DNA from: Ardenticatenia bacterium | Lineage (GTDB): Bacteria; Chloroflexota; Anaerolineae; Ardenticatenales; Ardenticatenaceae | Assembly (NCBI GenBank): GCA_030949995.1 | Contig: JAUZRY010000091.1 | Location: forward strand, 1-57,999 | Length of the DNA stretch: 57,999 nucleotides | Direction: 5' to 3' | Translations under genes and position numbers: made by a program | Shown: positions 30,876 to 40,749 of the stretch, piece after piece | Layout of the letters: each line of letters begins with the position of its first letter | How positions within the stretch are numbered: the stretch's first letter is position 1 | Notes under the pieces: generated by a model | Seen by the model: only the letters and a program-made list of their open reading frames with translations | The model's database searches: none | Told to the model about the DNA's origin: nothing

Positions 30876-31143
30876 CAGGGCTCTACCATACGTGTGGAGG
30901 AGACGGTCACCGGCTGCCCGGTAGACGTGGGGTGCTCCCTGCCCGCTGGATTGTATCCGCCAATGATCTGAAGGCGTCAAGGGGATGGGGGGCTGTTCTC
31001 CGGTGGCGCGGGGAATGGCCCCCTGGGGGGAGTGTGTTGTCCCGTCTCCCCTGTACGAGGCGACCGAGGGTCGAGCGCGCTTTCCTCACCGTAGACGAAG
31101 AGCTTCGATTCACCGCTTACAGGAGTCCCAAGGGAGTTCGCCG

Positions 31144-32819
31144 ATGAACTATGCCTTTCTCATTGACCAACGGAAGTGCATTGGATGTCATGCATGTAGC
31201 ACGGCCTGTAAGTCTGAAAACGAAGTGCCGCTGGGCGTCTACCGCACGTGGGTGAAGTACGTCGAGAAGGGCACATTCCCCAACGTACGCCGCTTTTTTC
31301 AAGTCACCCGCTGTAACCACTGTGCCAACCCTCCCTGTGTCCGCATCTGCCCTGTGGAGGCCATGTACCAGCGCGACGACGGGATCGTGGAATTCGACCC
31401 CCGCATCTGCATTGGTTGCAAGGCCTGTCTGCAAGCGTGCCCGTATGATGCCATCTACATTGACCCCGAGACGGGCACGGCGGCGAAGTGCCACTTCTGT
31501 GCCCACCGCATCGAGGTGGGGTTGGAGCCGGCCTGCGTCATCGTCTGTCCGGAACGGGCCATCATCGCCGGCGACCTGGACGATCCCAACAGCGAGATCA
31601 GCCGGCTCATCGAACGGTATCCCGTTAGTGTGCGCAAGCCCGAACAGGGCACGGCACCCAAGCTCTTCTACATTGACGCCGATGAGGTGACGCTGACGCC
31701 TACAGCCGCTCATATTTCCGGCACGTTTATGTGGGCCGACGTGGCGACCGACCAGGCGCGCGCCATTGATGCCACCGATGATCCGGTGAACCATTCTCCA
31801 GGCGTTCACGTCCACTCGCCCACGGGCTTTGCCGTGCGCGAGGCCTCGGAACAGGGGGTGGGCACATGGCGTGGGCCCATTGTGGTCGGCGATGCGCGCC
31901 AGGCCGAACACATGGTCCAGACGGTCTACAACGCCCAACACAAGGTGCCCTGGCACTGGCAAGTGCCGGCCTACCTGGTCACTAAGGGCATTGGCAGCGG
32001 CATCTTCATGGTGTTGGCCCTCCTCTTCGGGTTGGGCGCTGTGGAGTTCAGCCGTCCGGTCGCCTTGGCCGGCACGTTCGTTTCCCTGCTCTTCATCGGC
32101 CTGACCACCCTGCTGCTGGTGTGGGACTTGGAGCGGCCGGAGCGCTTCTACACCATCTTGACCCGGCCACAGTGGAAATCGTGGCTCACGCGGGGCGCCT
32201 TTATCCTCGTGGGCTTCACTGTGGTGGCCGGCCTCTGGTTCCTCCTGGAGGGTGGAGCGGCCTTGGGCCTCCTGTCCGATGGGCTCACCTCGGGCATGCG
32301 GCCGTTCTTTCTCTGGGGAGGAGGAGTCCTGGCCGTGTTGGCAGCGGTCTACACGGCCTTCCTCTTCGGCCAAGCCGAAGGCGAGATTTGTGGCAGAGTT
32401 CGCTCTTGCCCGTCCACCTAGTGGTGCAAGCGTTCATGGTCGGGGCCGGTGCGCTCCTGGTGCTGGGGCTCTTCGTCTCCATGCCGGCGCCCATGGTGAC
32501 CGCCCTGGCGTGGACGTTTGTGCTGTCGCTGATTGCCGACCTCTTCGTCACCCTCTTCGGCGAGTTTGGCATGCCCCATGCCTCTGAGGTGGCCGCCCGC
32601 GCGGCTCACCACATTCGGGAAGGCAAGTACCGCCGCCACTTCTGGTGGGGCGCTGTGGGCGTGGGCCATGGGCTGGCGTTGGCCTTGGCCCTGCTCGCCA
32701 TGATGGGCGGCCAGGTGATCTTGGCCCTTATGGGGCTGGCTGCCCTGGCGGCCATCGTCGGGCTGTACATGTTCGAACACGCCTTCGTCATGGCTCCCCA
32801 AGAAATTCCCAACTCGTAG
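31144..32819 (+). CDS. Fused [4Fe-4S] ferredoxin subunit and NrfD-like membrane subunit (frame break near 32381)
   Basis: Adding one base near 32380-32383 (so that Gly-Arg-Asp-Leu-Trp is read) gives 558 residues. Residues 1 to about 190 are a DmsB/PsrB/SoeB-type electron-transfer subunit with four cluster motifs, including CIGCHACSTACK, CNHCANPPCVRICP and CIGCKACLQACP. A linker of about 75 residues leads to an NrfD/PsrC/SoeC-type membrane domain with about eight spans to the end. It should carry electrons between the molybdopterin subunit encoded next and the quinone pool. The two subunits are usually separate genes, so the fusion is notable. A 268-base gap separates it from the dsrE-like gene. 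Confidence 0.87.
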
Positions 32820-32900
32820 TTCACGTCGAATGCGGCGTAAACCACGAGCGCTCAGAAATACGCGGTTGTTGCCAACAATATATTGAGGAGCGGTACACCT

Positions 32901-35776
32901 ATGACATCCACAACACATCAGGTCACAGGAGCCGTTTCCCGGGCTGTTTCGGAGGGGCTCACCGATTATCCCCCCCCTGAACGGTGGGACCACTGGACGG
33001 AATACGACCCCCGTGCGTGGCCGGAACGCAAGCTCCGGACCTACACTCTGATTCCCACGGTCTGTTTCAACTGCGAGAGCGGATGCGGCCTTTTGGCCTA
33101 CGTGGACCGGGAAACGCTGGACGTGCAGAAGTTCGAGGGGAATCCGCTCCACCCGGGGAGCCGAGGCCGCAACTGCGCGAAGGGACCGGCCACGCACAAC
33201 CAAGTGTACGATCCGGAGCGCATTCTCTACCCGCTCAAGCGCGTGGGCAAACGGGGCGAGGGCAAGTGGGTGCGCGTCACGTGGGACGAGGTGCTGGACG
33301 ACTTGGCCGCCCGCATTCGCAAGGCCTTCGAGGAAGGGCGCCACAACGAGGTGATGTACCACGTGGGACGCCCCGGCCACGAGGGCGTCATGGAGTGGAT
33401 TCTGTTCGCCTGGGGCGTGGACAGCCACAACAGCCACACCAATGTCTGCTCATCGGGTGCGCGGGCCGGCCTGGCGTTCTGGATGGGCTTTGACCGCCCC
33501 TCGCCCGACCACGCGAACGCCAGGGTCATTCTGCTTGTCAGCTCCCACCTGGAGACCGGACATTACTTTAACCCCCACGCCCAGCGCATCATGGAGGGCA
33601 AGCTGAAGGGGGCCAAGCTCATCGTGCTGGACACGCGCCTTTCCAACACAGCGAGCTTGGCCGACGAGTGGCTCTCCCCGTGGCCGGGTACCGAGGCGGC
33701 CATCCTGCTGGCTATCGCCAACTACCTCATCCAGACAGGGCGTTATCACCGGGAGTATGTGCGCACATGGGTCAACTGGGAGTCGTACCTCAAGCACGAG
33801 CACCCCGAGGCCCCACACACCTTCGAGACCTTTGAGGAGAAGTTGAAGGAACTCTACGGCCGCTACACCTTCGAGTACGCCGCCCAAGAGAGCGGCGTGG
33901 ACGCCGACACCATCCGGCGCGTGGCCGAGATCGTGGCCGACTGCGAGGGCCGGCTGGCCACTCATATTTGGCGCAGTGCGGCTGCGGGGAACCTGGGCGG
34001 TTGGCAGGTGGCCCGGTGTCTCTGGTTCCTCAACGTGCTCACTGGCTCCATCGGCGTTGAAGGAGGCACCTCCGCTAATGCTTGGGACAAGTGGGTGCCG
34101 CGTCCCCACAAGTTGGCTCCCCACCCGGACCGGTGGAATGAGCTCACGTGGCCCCGGGAGTACCCATTGGCCTTTTTCGAGATGAGTTACCTGTTGCCCC
34201 ATTTCCTCAAAGAGGGGCGGGGGCGCTTGGATGTGTACTTCACGCGCGTTTATAACCCCATCTGGACCAACCCGGATGGCATGACGTGGCTCGAAGTGCT
34301 CACCGACGAGGAGAAGGTGGGACTCCACGTTTGCCTCACGCCCACGTGGAGCGAAACGGCCTGGTTTGCCGACTACGTGCTGCCCATGGGCCACGCGCCC
34401 GAGCGCCACGACTTGGTGAGCTACGAAACTCACGGGGGGCGCTGGATCGCCTTCCGCCAGCCGGTGCGGCGTGTGGCCATGGAGCGGATGGGCCAACCGG
34501 TCCGGTTCACTTACGAGGCCAACCCGGGCGAGGTCTGGGAGGAGACGGAGTTCTGGATCGAGCTCTCCTGGCGCATCGATCCCGATGGCTCGTTGGGCAT
34601 CCGTCAATACTTCGAGTCCCCCTATCGGCCGGGCGAGAAGATCACCGTAGATGAATATTTCCGCTGGATGTTCGAGAACACGGTGCCCGGGCTGCCCGAG
34701 GCCGCTGCCAAGGAGGGGCTCACGCCCATGGAGTACATGCGTAAGTACGGCGCTTTTGAGATTCGCCAGGGCGTCGAAGCCCCCCCCTACCGCGAGGTGG
34801 ACCCGGCCTTGCTGGCCGATGCCACTGTGGACGAGGAGACAGGCATCGTCTACAGCCGCGTGGAGGCACCCAAGTCACTCCACATGACCCCTCACCCCGC
34901 TTTTCCCGGAGATGAACGGGGCAAACCCGTGGGCATCAAAGTGGGAGACCGGGTACTACGTGGCTTCGACACCCCCTCGCGCAAGCTGGAGTTCTACTCG
35001 CGCACGCTGGTGGAGTGGGGATGGCCCGAGTACGCCGTTCCCACGTACATTAAGAGCCACGTGGCGCCCGAGAAGATCGACCGCGACCGGGGAGAATTTG
35101 TTCTCATGCCCACGTTTCGCTTGCCGACGCTCATTCACACCCGCTCGGGGAACGCCAAGTGGTTGTACGAGATCAGCCACAAGAATCCCCTCTGGATTCA
35201 CCCCGAAGATGCTGCTCGCCTAGGGGTCAAGACGAATGATCTGGTGCGTGTGACCACGGAAATCGGCTACTTCGTGCTCAAATGCTGGGTCACCGAGGGA
35301 ATCCGCCCCGGCGTGGTGGCGTGCTCCCACCACATGGGGCGATGGCGTCTCCAGGAGACAGCCATGGAGCGCTGGTCCTCAGCCTGGTGGACCTCAAGCG
35401 CACGGGAGAGGGCCAGTGGCAGATGCGCCACAAGGGCGGAGTGGGCCCTTTTGAGAGCGAGGATCCCGATTCCAAGCGCATCTGGTGGACTGACGTGGGC
35501 GTTCACCAGAACCTGACCTTCCCAGTCCACCCGGACCCCATCAGCGGGATGCACTGTTGGCACCAGAAGGTTCAGGTGGAACGGGCTCACCCGGGCGACC
35601 GCTACGGTGATGTGTTCGTGGACACGGAGCTGGCCCACCAGGTGTACCGGGAATGGCTGAAGATGACCCGGCCTGCGGACACGCACTCGCCGGACGGCAC
35701 GCGCCGGCCGTACTGGCTCCTGCGGCCCTTCCGGCCCACGCCAGCGGCCTACAGGCTGCCCGAGGAGGAATCGTGA
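32901..35776 (+). CDS. Molybdopterin oxidoreductase catalytic subunit, SoeA/PsrA-like (frame break near 35380)
   Basis: Adding one base at about 35372-35384 gives 958 residues. The N-terminal [4Fe-4S] set is CFNCESGC plus NCAKG, and the Mo-ligand region reads NVCSSGARAG, pointing to cysteine ligation as in PsrA, PhsA and SoeA. The C-terminal dinucleotide-binding domain resumes after the break. There is no twin-arginine leader, so it should stay in the cytoplasm, as SoeA does, unlike exported PsrA/PhsA. With TusA and DsrE2 upstream, sulfite or another sulfur compound is the likely substrate, but sequence alone does not settle it. ATG 32901 follows GAGGAG by 10 bases. Confidence 0.85.
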
Positions 35777-36728
35777 GGAGAAGCCCAACGTCGGAGGAGA
35801 TAGTTGTCCAACTGCGGGCGTTGGCGTGGGCGTGGTTGGAGGAAGTGCACGCCGACAGCTTGGCACGGTTTCAAGCCGCGCCGGCGCTGGCCGAGGCTGT
35901 CGGCGCGCCCGCCGAGGGAGGCGCTCACCGAGCTGGCGGTAGATTACCAGCGGCTCTTCGGGTTCGGGGTGCCTCCCTATGAGAGCGTCTTCCTCGACCC
36001 GTCGGCCATGCTGATGGCACCGGCCACGGCGCGTGTGCAGGCGTTTTACCGGCGCGTGGGGTGGAGACCGCCGGCCGGCGCGCGCGTCGGCGCAGCCGAC
36101 CACGTCGGGGTGGAACTCCTGCTGCTGGCTGACCTGATGGCCGCCGGTCGGCAGGCCGACGCCGAGCGCCTCGTGCAGGAGCACTTGGCCTTTTGGATTC
36201 CTCCGCTGGTGGCGGCCGTGAGTGGACTCAACCCCGCTCCCTTCTACGCTACCTTGGCCGACCGGACGTTGGAGGCCGTGTTGTCCTTGTTGCCGGGCGC
36301 CTCTTCCCCTGTGCGCTTCCCCGCGTTGCCGCCTCCGCCGCGCTACGAAGCCCGGGGGCTGCCGGAACCCCGCAGCGGCCCCCGGCAGGACGACGGCCTC
36401 CACGAGTTCGTGCGGGCCCTGCTCACGCCGCGCGAAGCGGGCCTCTACATCACGCGCGATGACTTAGGACGCCTCTCACGTCACGTGGAACTGCCGCCCG
36501 TTGTGGCCGACCGCAGGGCCATGCTGATGACTATGCTCCGCCTGGCAGGCCAATACGATGAACTGCCCCAAGTGATAGAAGGGCTCAGTCGGCTGCTGAA
36601 CCACGCTGCCAACACATATCAGGCCGTGGCGGAGGCATTTCCGGGCATGGCGCCCCTACGCGGCCTGTTGGCTGGAACGGCTGCAAGCCACGGCAGCCAG
36701 GGTGACAGCCGTGCAGGTGGCGCCATGA
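35773..36728 (+). CDS. TorD/NarJ-like molybdoenzyme chaperone (two frame breaks)
   Basis: Removing one C at 35908-35910 and one T at 36638-36640 gives 317 residues ending at the TGA 36726-36728. GTG 35773 overlaps the stop of the catalytic subunit (GTGA), a sign of coupling. The helical TorD domain spans about 1-200 (DYQRLFGFGVPPYES is characteristic). An extra C-terminal helical region of about 110 residues makes it longer than usual TorD proteins. It should bind and protect the apo catalytic subunit while cofactor is inserted. Confidence 0.8.
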
Positions 36729-36743
36729 GGATGGTCTGGCCCT

Positions 36744-37693
36744 TCAGCCGGTTGCTTGTCGAATCCATTCGGCCCCACGAGCTGGCTCGTGGAGCACAAT
36801 GTCCCCGGTGCCCAGGAAGCGGGTCAGCACCTCGTCGAGGTAAGCGGGCAGGCGAAAGGCGACGGGAAAACGCTCCAGGACCAAGGCCCGAAGCTCACCG
36901 TGAAGGGCCGCCGCACGTGACATCAGTACCTCTGTAGGCACCTGCCAAAAGTCCACGCTGTCTGATGCCATGATGAATCCCCATTCACCTGAGAAGGTGG
37001 AGACACATTGACGGTGGAGCGCGACGTGGGCGAAGTGGGCGTGGAGCAGCGCACACACCCGCAGGGCAAGGTGATGGGGAGGATCGACTCCTTCCCCGTG
37101 GGTGCTGATAATGCCCCCTGGGGGGCCAACACGCGGCGCACGCTAGTGATCACTTCCTCATAGAGGGCCATGCCCTCGGCGCCGTAGGGGTCCACCAAGT
37201 CCACGATCACCACGTCAAAGTGGCGGGGCGCTTCGACCAGATAGTCACGCGCGTCGCCGATGATGATCTGCGCCCGAGGATCGGCGAAGCTGCCCCGGTG
37301 CAAGGGGGCTAAGTGTTCCTCGCACACTTCCACCACGTGGCCGTCCAGCTCCACCATCACGACGGACTCCACCCGTGGGTCCCGCAACACCTCCCGCAAG
37401 GCTAGGCCGTCACCTCCGCCGAGAATGAGGACGTGGCGGGGGGCCGGGTGGTAAAGCAGGGCTGGAAGGACAAGATGTTCGTGGTAGACGAACTCGTCCG
37501 CCTCCAACAACTGGACAACGGCATCGAGGAAGAGGCCCACCCCGAACGCTTCCACGCGGGCGATCACGATCTCCTGGTAAGGGGAGCGCCGGCGGTGGAT
37601 CCACTCGGTGATGCCGTAGAGCAGGTGAATACCTGGCTCCGATTTATCCCAGGATGCCGCGATCCAGTTCTCGAACTTCAATGCGTTGGACAT
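36744..37693 (-). CDS. speE: Spermidine (polyamine aminopropyl) synthase (frame break at 37114-37118)
   Basis: Adding one base to the run at 37114-37118 gives 316 residues. It transfers an aminopropyl group from decarboxylated SAM to putrescine or a related amine. Motifs: ILGGGDGLALREV (co-substrate site), MVELDG, GDARDYL and VIVDLVDPYG. The start at 37693 overlaps the end of speH by 50 bases on the same strand. The gene converges with the TorD gene with only 15 bases between the stops. Together with speH it makes a complete two-step polyamine module. Confidence 0.9.
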
Positions 37694-38036
37694 CCAGCCG
37701 CTCCTTCAGGGTCTCGATAACGGCCCACGGGTTGCCCCCGCAGGTGAACACGTCAATGGCGGCATACCCGTATTCGGGCCATGTGTGGATGGAGAGGTGG
37801 GATTCAGCCAGGAGCACGACACCGGTGACGCCGTGAGGGGCGAACTCGTGCATGGCGATGTTAATGACGTTCAAGTTGCCTCGGCGCGCTGCGGCCATCA
37901 GGGTGTCGCGCAGGAAGACGGGGTCGTCGAGGACCTGTGCGTTGTGGGTCCAGAGCTCCACAATTAAATGTTTGCCTAGGACGATCCGCTCGGCCGTCCC
38001 CAGAAGTTCCCCCAGAGAAGCGTGCATCTTCTCCAT
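37644..38036 (-). CDS. speH: S-adenosylmethionine decarboxylase proenzyme
   Basis: The protein has 130 residues, the size of bacterial class 1b enzymes. It cleaves itself at Ser in AESHLSIHTWPEYG to form the pyruvoyl cofactor and decarboxylates SAM for spermidine synthesis. The later FTCGG motif is present. ATG 38036 is chosen over an upstream in-frame start at 38138 because AAAGGGGGG precedes it. It is transcribed from a strong promoter about 300 bases upstream and so has a long leader. Confidence 0.93.
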   Translation of the reverse strand: MEKMHASLGELLGTAERIVLGKHLIVELWTHNAQVLDDPVFLRDTLMAAARRGNLNVINIAMHEFAPHGVTGVVLLAESHLSIHTWPEYGYAAIDVFTCGGNPWAVIETLKERLDVQRIEVRELDRGILG

Positions 38037-38249
38037 AGCGAGCCCCCCTTTCTGGAAATGAGTTAGCTCGTGCCCCCAGGGGCACACCCAGGCACAAACG
38101 GCCGAGGGGGAGAAGTCGGTGTGGCCCTCCCTCGCCAAGAAAGCCTCACATCAGCCGTGTGGGTTGGGCCATCCGTTCTCCGCGTTGACCTCTGCCTCGT
38201 ATTGGCTTGACGTAGAGGCGCCGGTCTTCGCTTTCACCCCCCTCTACGC

Positions 38250-38277
38250 AAAAGCGCCCCCCGTTGGGGTGCTTTTT
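38250..38277. terminator. Bidirectional terminator-like hairpin inside the speH leader
   Basis: AAAAGCGCCCC (38250-38260) pairs with GGGGTGCTTTTT (38266-38277) around CCGTT. On the plus strand it is followed by TTTTTCTT; on the minus strand the arm ends in CTTTT. No plus-strand gene ends nearby. It lies about 60 bases after the speH promoter, so it could attenuate speH, or block read-through in either direction. Confidence 0.6.
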
Positions 38278-38337
38278 CTTGTGCCTCTCCTTCTTCGGTT
38301 GTACGACGTTCACGTCTCGGGCTTCAACGCGGACGAA

Positions 38338-38365
38338 AGTATACTCGGCCCCACTATGTTGTCAA
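38338..38365 (-). promoter_or_regulatory. Promoter for speH-speE
   Basis: Read on the minus strand, TTGACA (38365-38360) and TATACT (38343-38338) are 16 bases apart. The transcript would carry a leader of about 295 bases before speH, long enough for a regulatory structure; CGTAGAGG/CCTCTACG also pairs just after the terminator-like hairpin. Confidence 0.65.
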
Positions 38366-38444
38366 GTTGGTAGAGAGGAGTGAACCAGATGTTCTCGCCG
38401 CTTTCCGCAGGTGTTTTCGGGCTTGTTTTCAAAATTTTGGGGGA

Positions 38445-38474
38445 TTGACGCCTTGCATCCCTGTCTGATACAAT
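38445..38474 (+). promoter_or_regulatory. Promoter for the YIP1-like gene
   Basis: TTGACG (38445-38450) and TACAAT (38469-38474) are 18 bases apart, 75 bases before the start codon. It is divergent from the speH promoter, with about 80 bases between the two -35 boxes. Confidence 0.6.
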
Positions 38475-38548
38475 GACGTATAGCCATGCAGGGGATGGAG
38501 GTTCAAATCCCGTAAAAAGCCGCGTGTCAAATTCGAGGAGGTGCACCA

Positions 38549-39082
38549 ATGGTCGAACGGATGATTCGGGCAGCACGTCTTGAGATCGAGGTGTTCGAGG
38601 AGGTGGAGGCCAATCCGGCCCTCACTCAAGAGGCCATTACTGTTGTGGTGGTGATTGCCGTGCTCAACACCATCGGCTCGATTATTGCCAGTCTCTTTGG
38701 GCCCACGACAGTGATGGCTGCTATTGTGGGCGGTGTGTGGAGCCTTATCGGCTTTTTCATCTGGGCGTGGCTCACCTACTTCATCGGCACACAGTTCTTC
38801 GGGGGTACAGCCGATTACGGTGAGCTGATCCGAACGCTGGGCTACGCGTACACGCCGAACATCCTAGGGGCGTTCTCGTTCATTCCGTGCTTGGGCGCGC
38901 TGGCTGCGCTCGTCGGCGCTATTTGGGCCTTGGTGGCCATGGTGGTGGCCGTGCGCCAGGCCCTTGACTTCGACACTGTGAAGGCGATACTCACGGTCGT
39001 TGTGGGCTTCATTGTCTACCTTATCGGCGCCATGATTGTGGCCGTGATCTTCGGGGTGGGTGCTGCCATTGTGGGAGGATGA
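38549..39082 (+). CDS. YIP1-family membrane protein
   Basis: The protein has 177 residues. A short acidic cytoplasmic N-terminus (MVERMIRAARLEIEVFEEVEANP) precedes five predicted membrane spans with small residues, as in bacterial YIP1-domain proteins; YGELIRTLGYAYTPNILG is typical of the family. The function of these proteins is unclear. GGAGGTG lies 8 bases upstream of ATG 38549, and a strong terminator follows, so it is a one-gene unit. Confidence 0.83.
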   Translation: MVERMIRAARLEIEVFEEVEANPALTQEAITVVVVIAVLNTIGSIIASLFGPTTVMAAIVGGVWSLIGFFIWAWLTYFIGTQFFGGTADYGELIRTLGYAYTPNILGAFSFIPCLGALAALVGAIWALVAMVVAVRQALDFDTVKAILTVVVGFIVYLIGAMIVAVIFGVGAAIVGG

Positions 39083-39125
39083 TAAGCTAGAAGCACCTTC
39101 CTCTCGTCTCGGATCAGTCTGGGGG

Positions 39126-39152
39126 CCCCGGGCAAAGGCGCCCGGGGTTTTT
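39126..39152 (+). terminator. Terminator of the YIP1-like gene
   Basis: CCCCGGGC (39126-39133) and GCCCGGGG (39140-39147) form a perfect stem with a 6-base loop, followed by TTTTT (39148-39152). It also faces the end of the minus-strand glycosidase-like gene. Confidence 0.85.
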
Positions 39153-39168
39153 GCTGGAGTTCTCTGCC

Positions 39169-40656
39169 TCAGCCTGATTCAAGGCGTTGTACTCTGGCCT
39201 CGAGCGCGGCGAGACGTGCCTCCAGCCGGGTCAAGCGGCCTTCAATGTCGGGAGTGGCCGGCGGACTGGGCTTCCGCGTGACTGTGCGTTCCACCGCCGG
39301 GCTGCGCTTGCCGCGGGCGATTGCCTCGAAGCGCAGTGTTTGCGTGCCCTCGCGCAAGGGCACCTCCACCTCCCACGCACCTGTTTGAGTGGTTGTGACT
39401 TGGGTGAGCACGCCTGGCGTGCCTTCGCGTTGTACGGTCACGGAGGCGCCTGATGGCTTGACTTGTCCCCGGGCGAGCAGTGTGGCGCCAATGGTCTGGA
39501 AGCCCTCTTCAGGCCAGGCCACAGTGAGTGTCGGTGCTGGATCTCACCGACTTCTGGAGCGGGGTCAGGTTGGGCCTCCCACGGCATGTGGCGCACGAAC
39601 TTGGGCTCCCGACGGAGGGCGTGAACGGCCGGCAGGATGCTCTCCGGGTAGGCGCTCCCGGCGATTTTGTTATACCACCAAGCGGCGTTTGCGAAGGCGT
39701 AGTTGGAGGGCTCATAGATCTCCACCAGCCACATGCAGACGCAGAAGAGGGATGGCCGCCAGGTGCTCCTAAAGCCTCGCAGGATCTGCATGTTGTACTC
39801 AGCGTGGAGCTGGCCATCAATGCGGGGGTAATCGGCCACCGTGTGGTCGCCGATCTCATAGCCCGCCTCGGTGCCAAGTAGGGGGAAGCGAATGGCCTAG
39901 AAAGGCGCGGATGGTGTCGTCATACCATTCGTATTCCCGAAAGGTGATGCTCAGTGTTTCGCTGGGGGGCACCTCGAGGGGGATGTTGTGGGGGCGGTTG
40001 TGAATGGCAACGGCACTCCCCCTGAGCGCCTCCAGCTCCCCCCGTTGTTGGAGTTCCTCGAAGAGTTGGCGAAACATGGTGCGCGCGTCGTAGTGGCCAC
40101 CCGGGCTCAGGCTGGGCACGAGTGGAATCGCCTGTACGCCTGCCTCGACACCCGCGCGACGGACTGCGTCGAAGTTGCGCAGGAGCTGGTCGGCAAGCTG
40201 TGGCACGAGGCGATCCCACTGCCACAACTGTCGGTCCCACTCGCCGAACAAGTTGGGCTCGTTGCCCCATTCGATGTAGTGGGCACCCCGGTCAAGGTAT
40301 TTCTTCACCTGGTCAACGGGGACCACGTAACCCGGGTGGGGGCGGTCCGTCCACGGTCGCACGATGGTTTGGATGCCGGCGGAGGCCAGAGCCTCGAGGA
40401 AGTCAAGTTGCCCCTCGCCGCCGGAGAGAAGCTTGAACCACCGAATGCCGTACTCATCGTGCAACATCTGGGCATAGTCACGCATGATAGCGCGCTTCTC
40501 CTCCTGGGTGAGGGTGCTTGCATCGCGTTTGCCGGCAAAACGCACACGCCACGCTTCCGACATCCACGGTTGCTCGTAGGCGCCGCTGGAACTGTGGAAG
40601 CCCCATCCGTTGTCTTCGGGCGGGCGAGGGTAGGTGCTGAGGGGGGTGGCACTCAT
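39169..40656 (-). CDS. Putative clan GH-A-like glycoside hydrolase with C-terminal coiled coil (two frame breaks)
   Basis: Removing one base at 39881-39892 and adding one near 39545 gives 495 residues. The N-terminal 350 residues look like a TIM barrel: RWFKLLSGGEGQLDFLEAL, TIVRPW, YIEWGNEPNLFGEW (the Asn-Glu-Pro acid/base motif of clan GH-A) and LLGTEAGYEIGDHT, where the second Glu could be the nucleophile. A beta-sandwich-like segment with VTVQREGTPGVLTQ follows, and the last 30 residues (RLTRLEARLAALEARVQRLE) form a coiled coil. There is no signal peptide. Substrate is unknown. ATG 40656 follows CAGGAG; an earlier in-frame start at 40683 is less likely. Confidence 0.7.
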
Positions 40657-40749
40657 GATAGTTCTCCTGAATTCGGGCGACATGTCCCTTCGACAGCGAT
40701 GGAACTACGCTCTCCGGCTGCTCAGAAGGGCTCGTATGCGGTGCGAACG

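Noticed and set aside
38151-38237. 28-codon open frame in the speH leader (minus strand)
   Set aside because: Its GTG start sits directly on a G-run with no proper spacing, and no family is recognisable. It remains possible as an upstream ORF but is not supported.
38497-38522. tRNA-like T-loop string GGTTCAAATCC
   Set aside because: The flanking bases do not form a T stem and no acceptor, D or anticodon arms are present. It lies in the leader of the YIP1-like gene.
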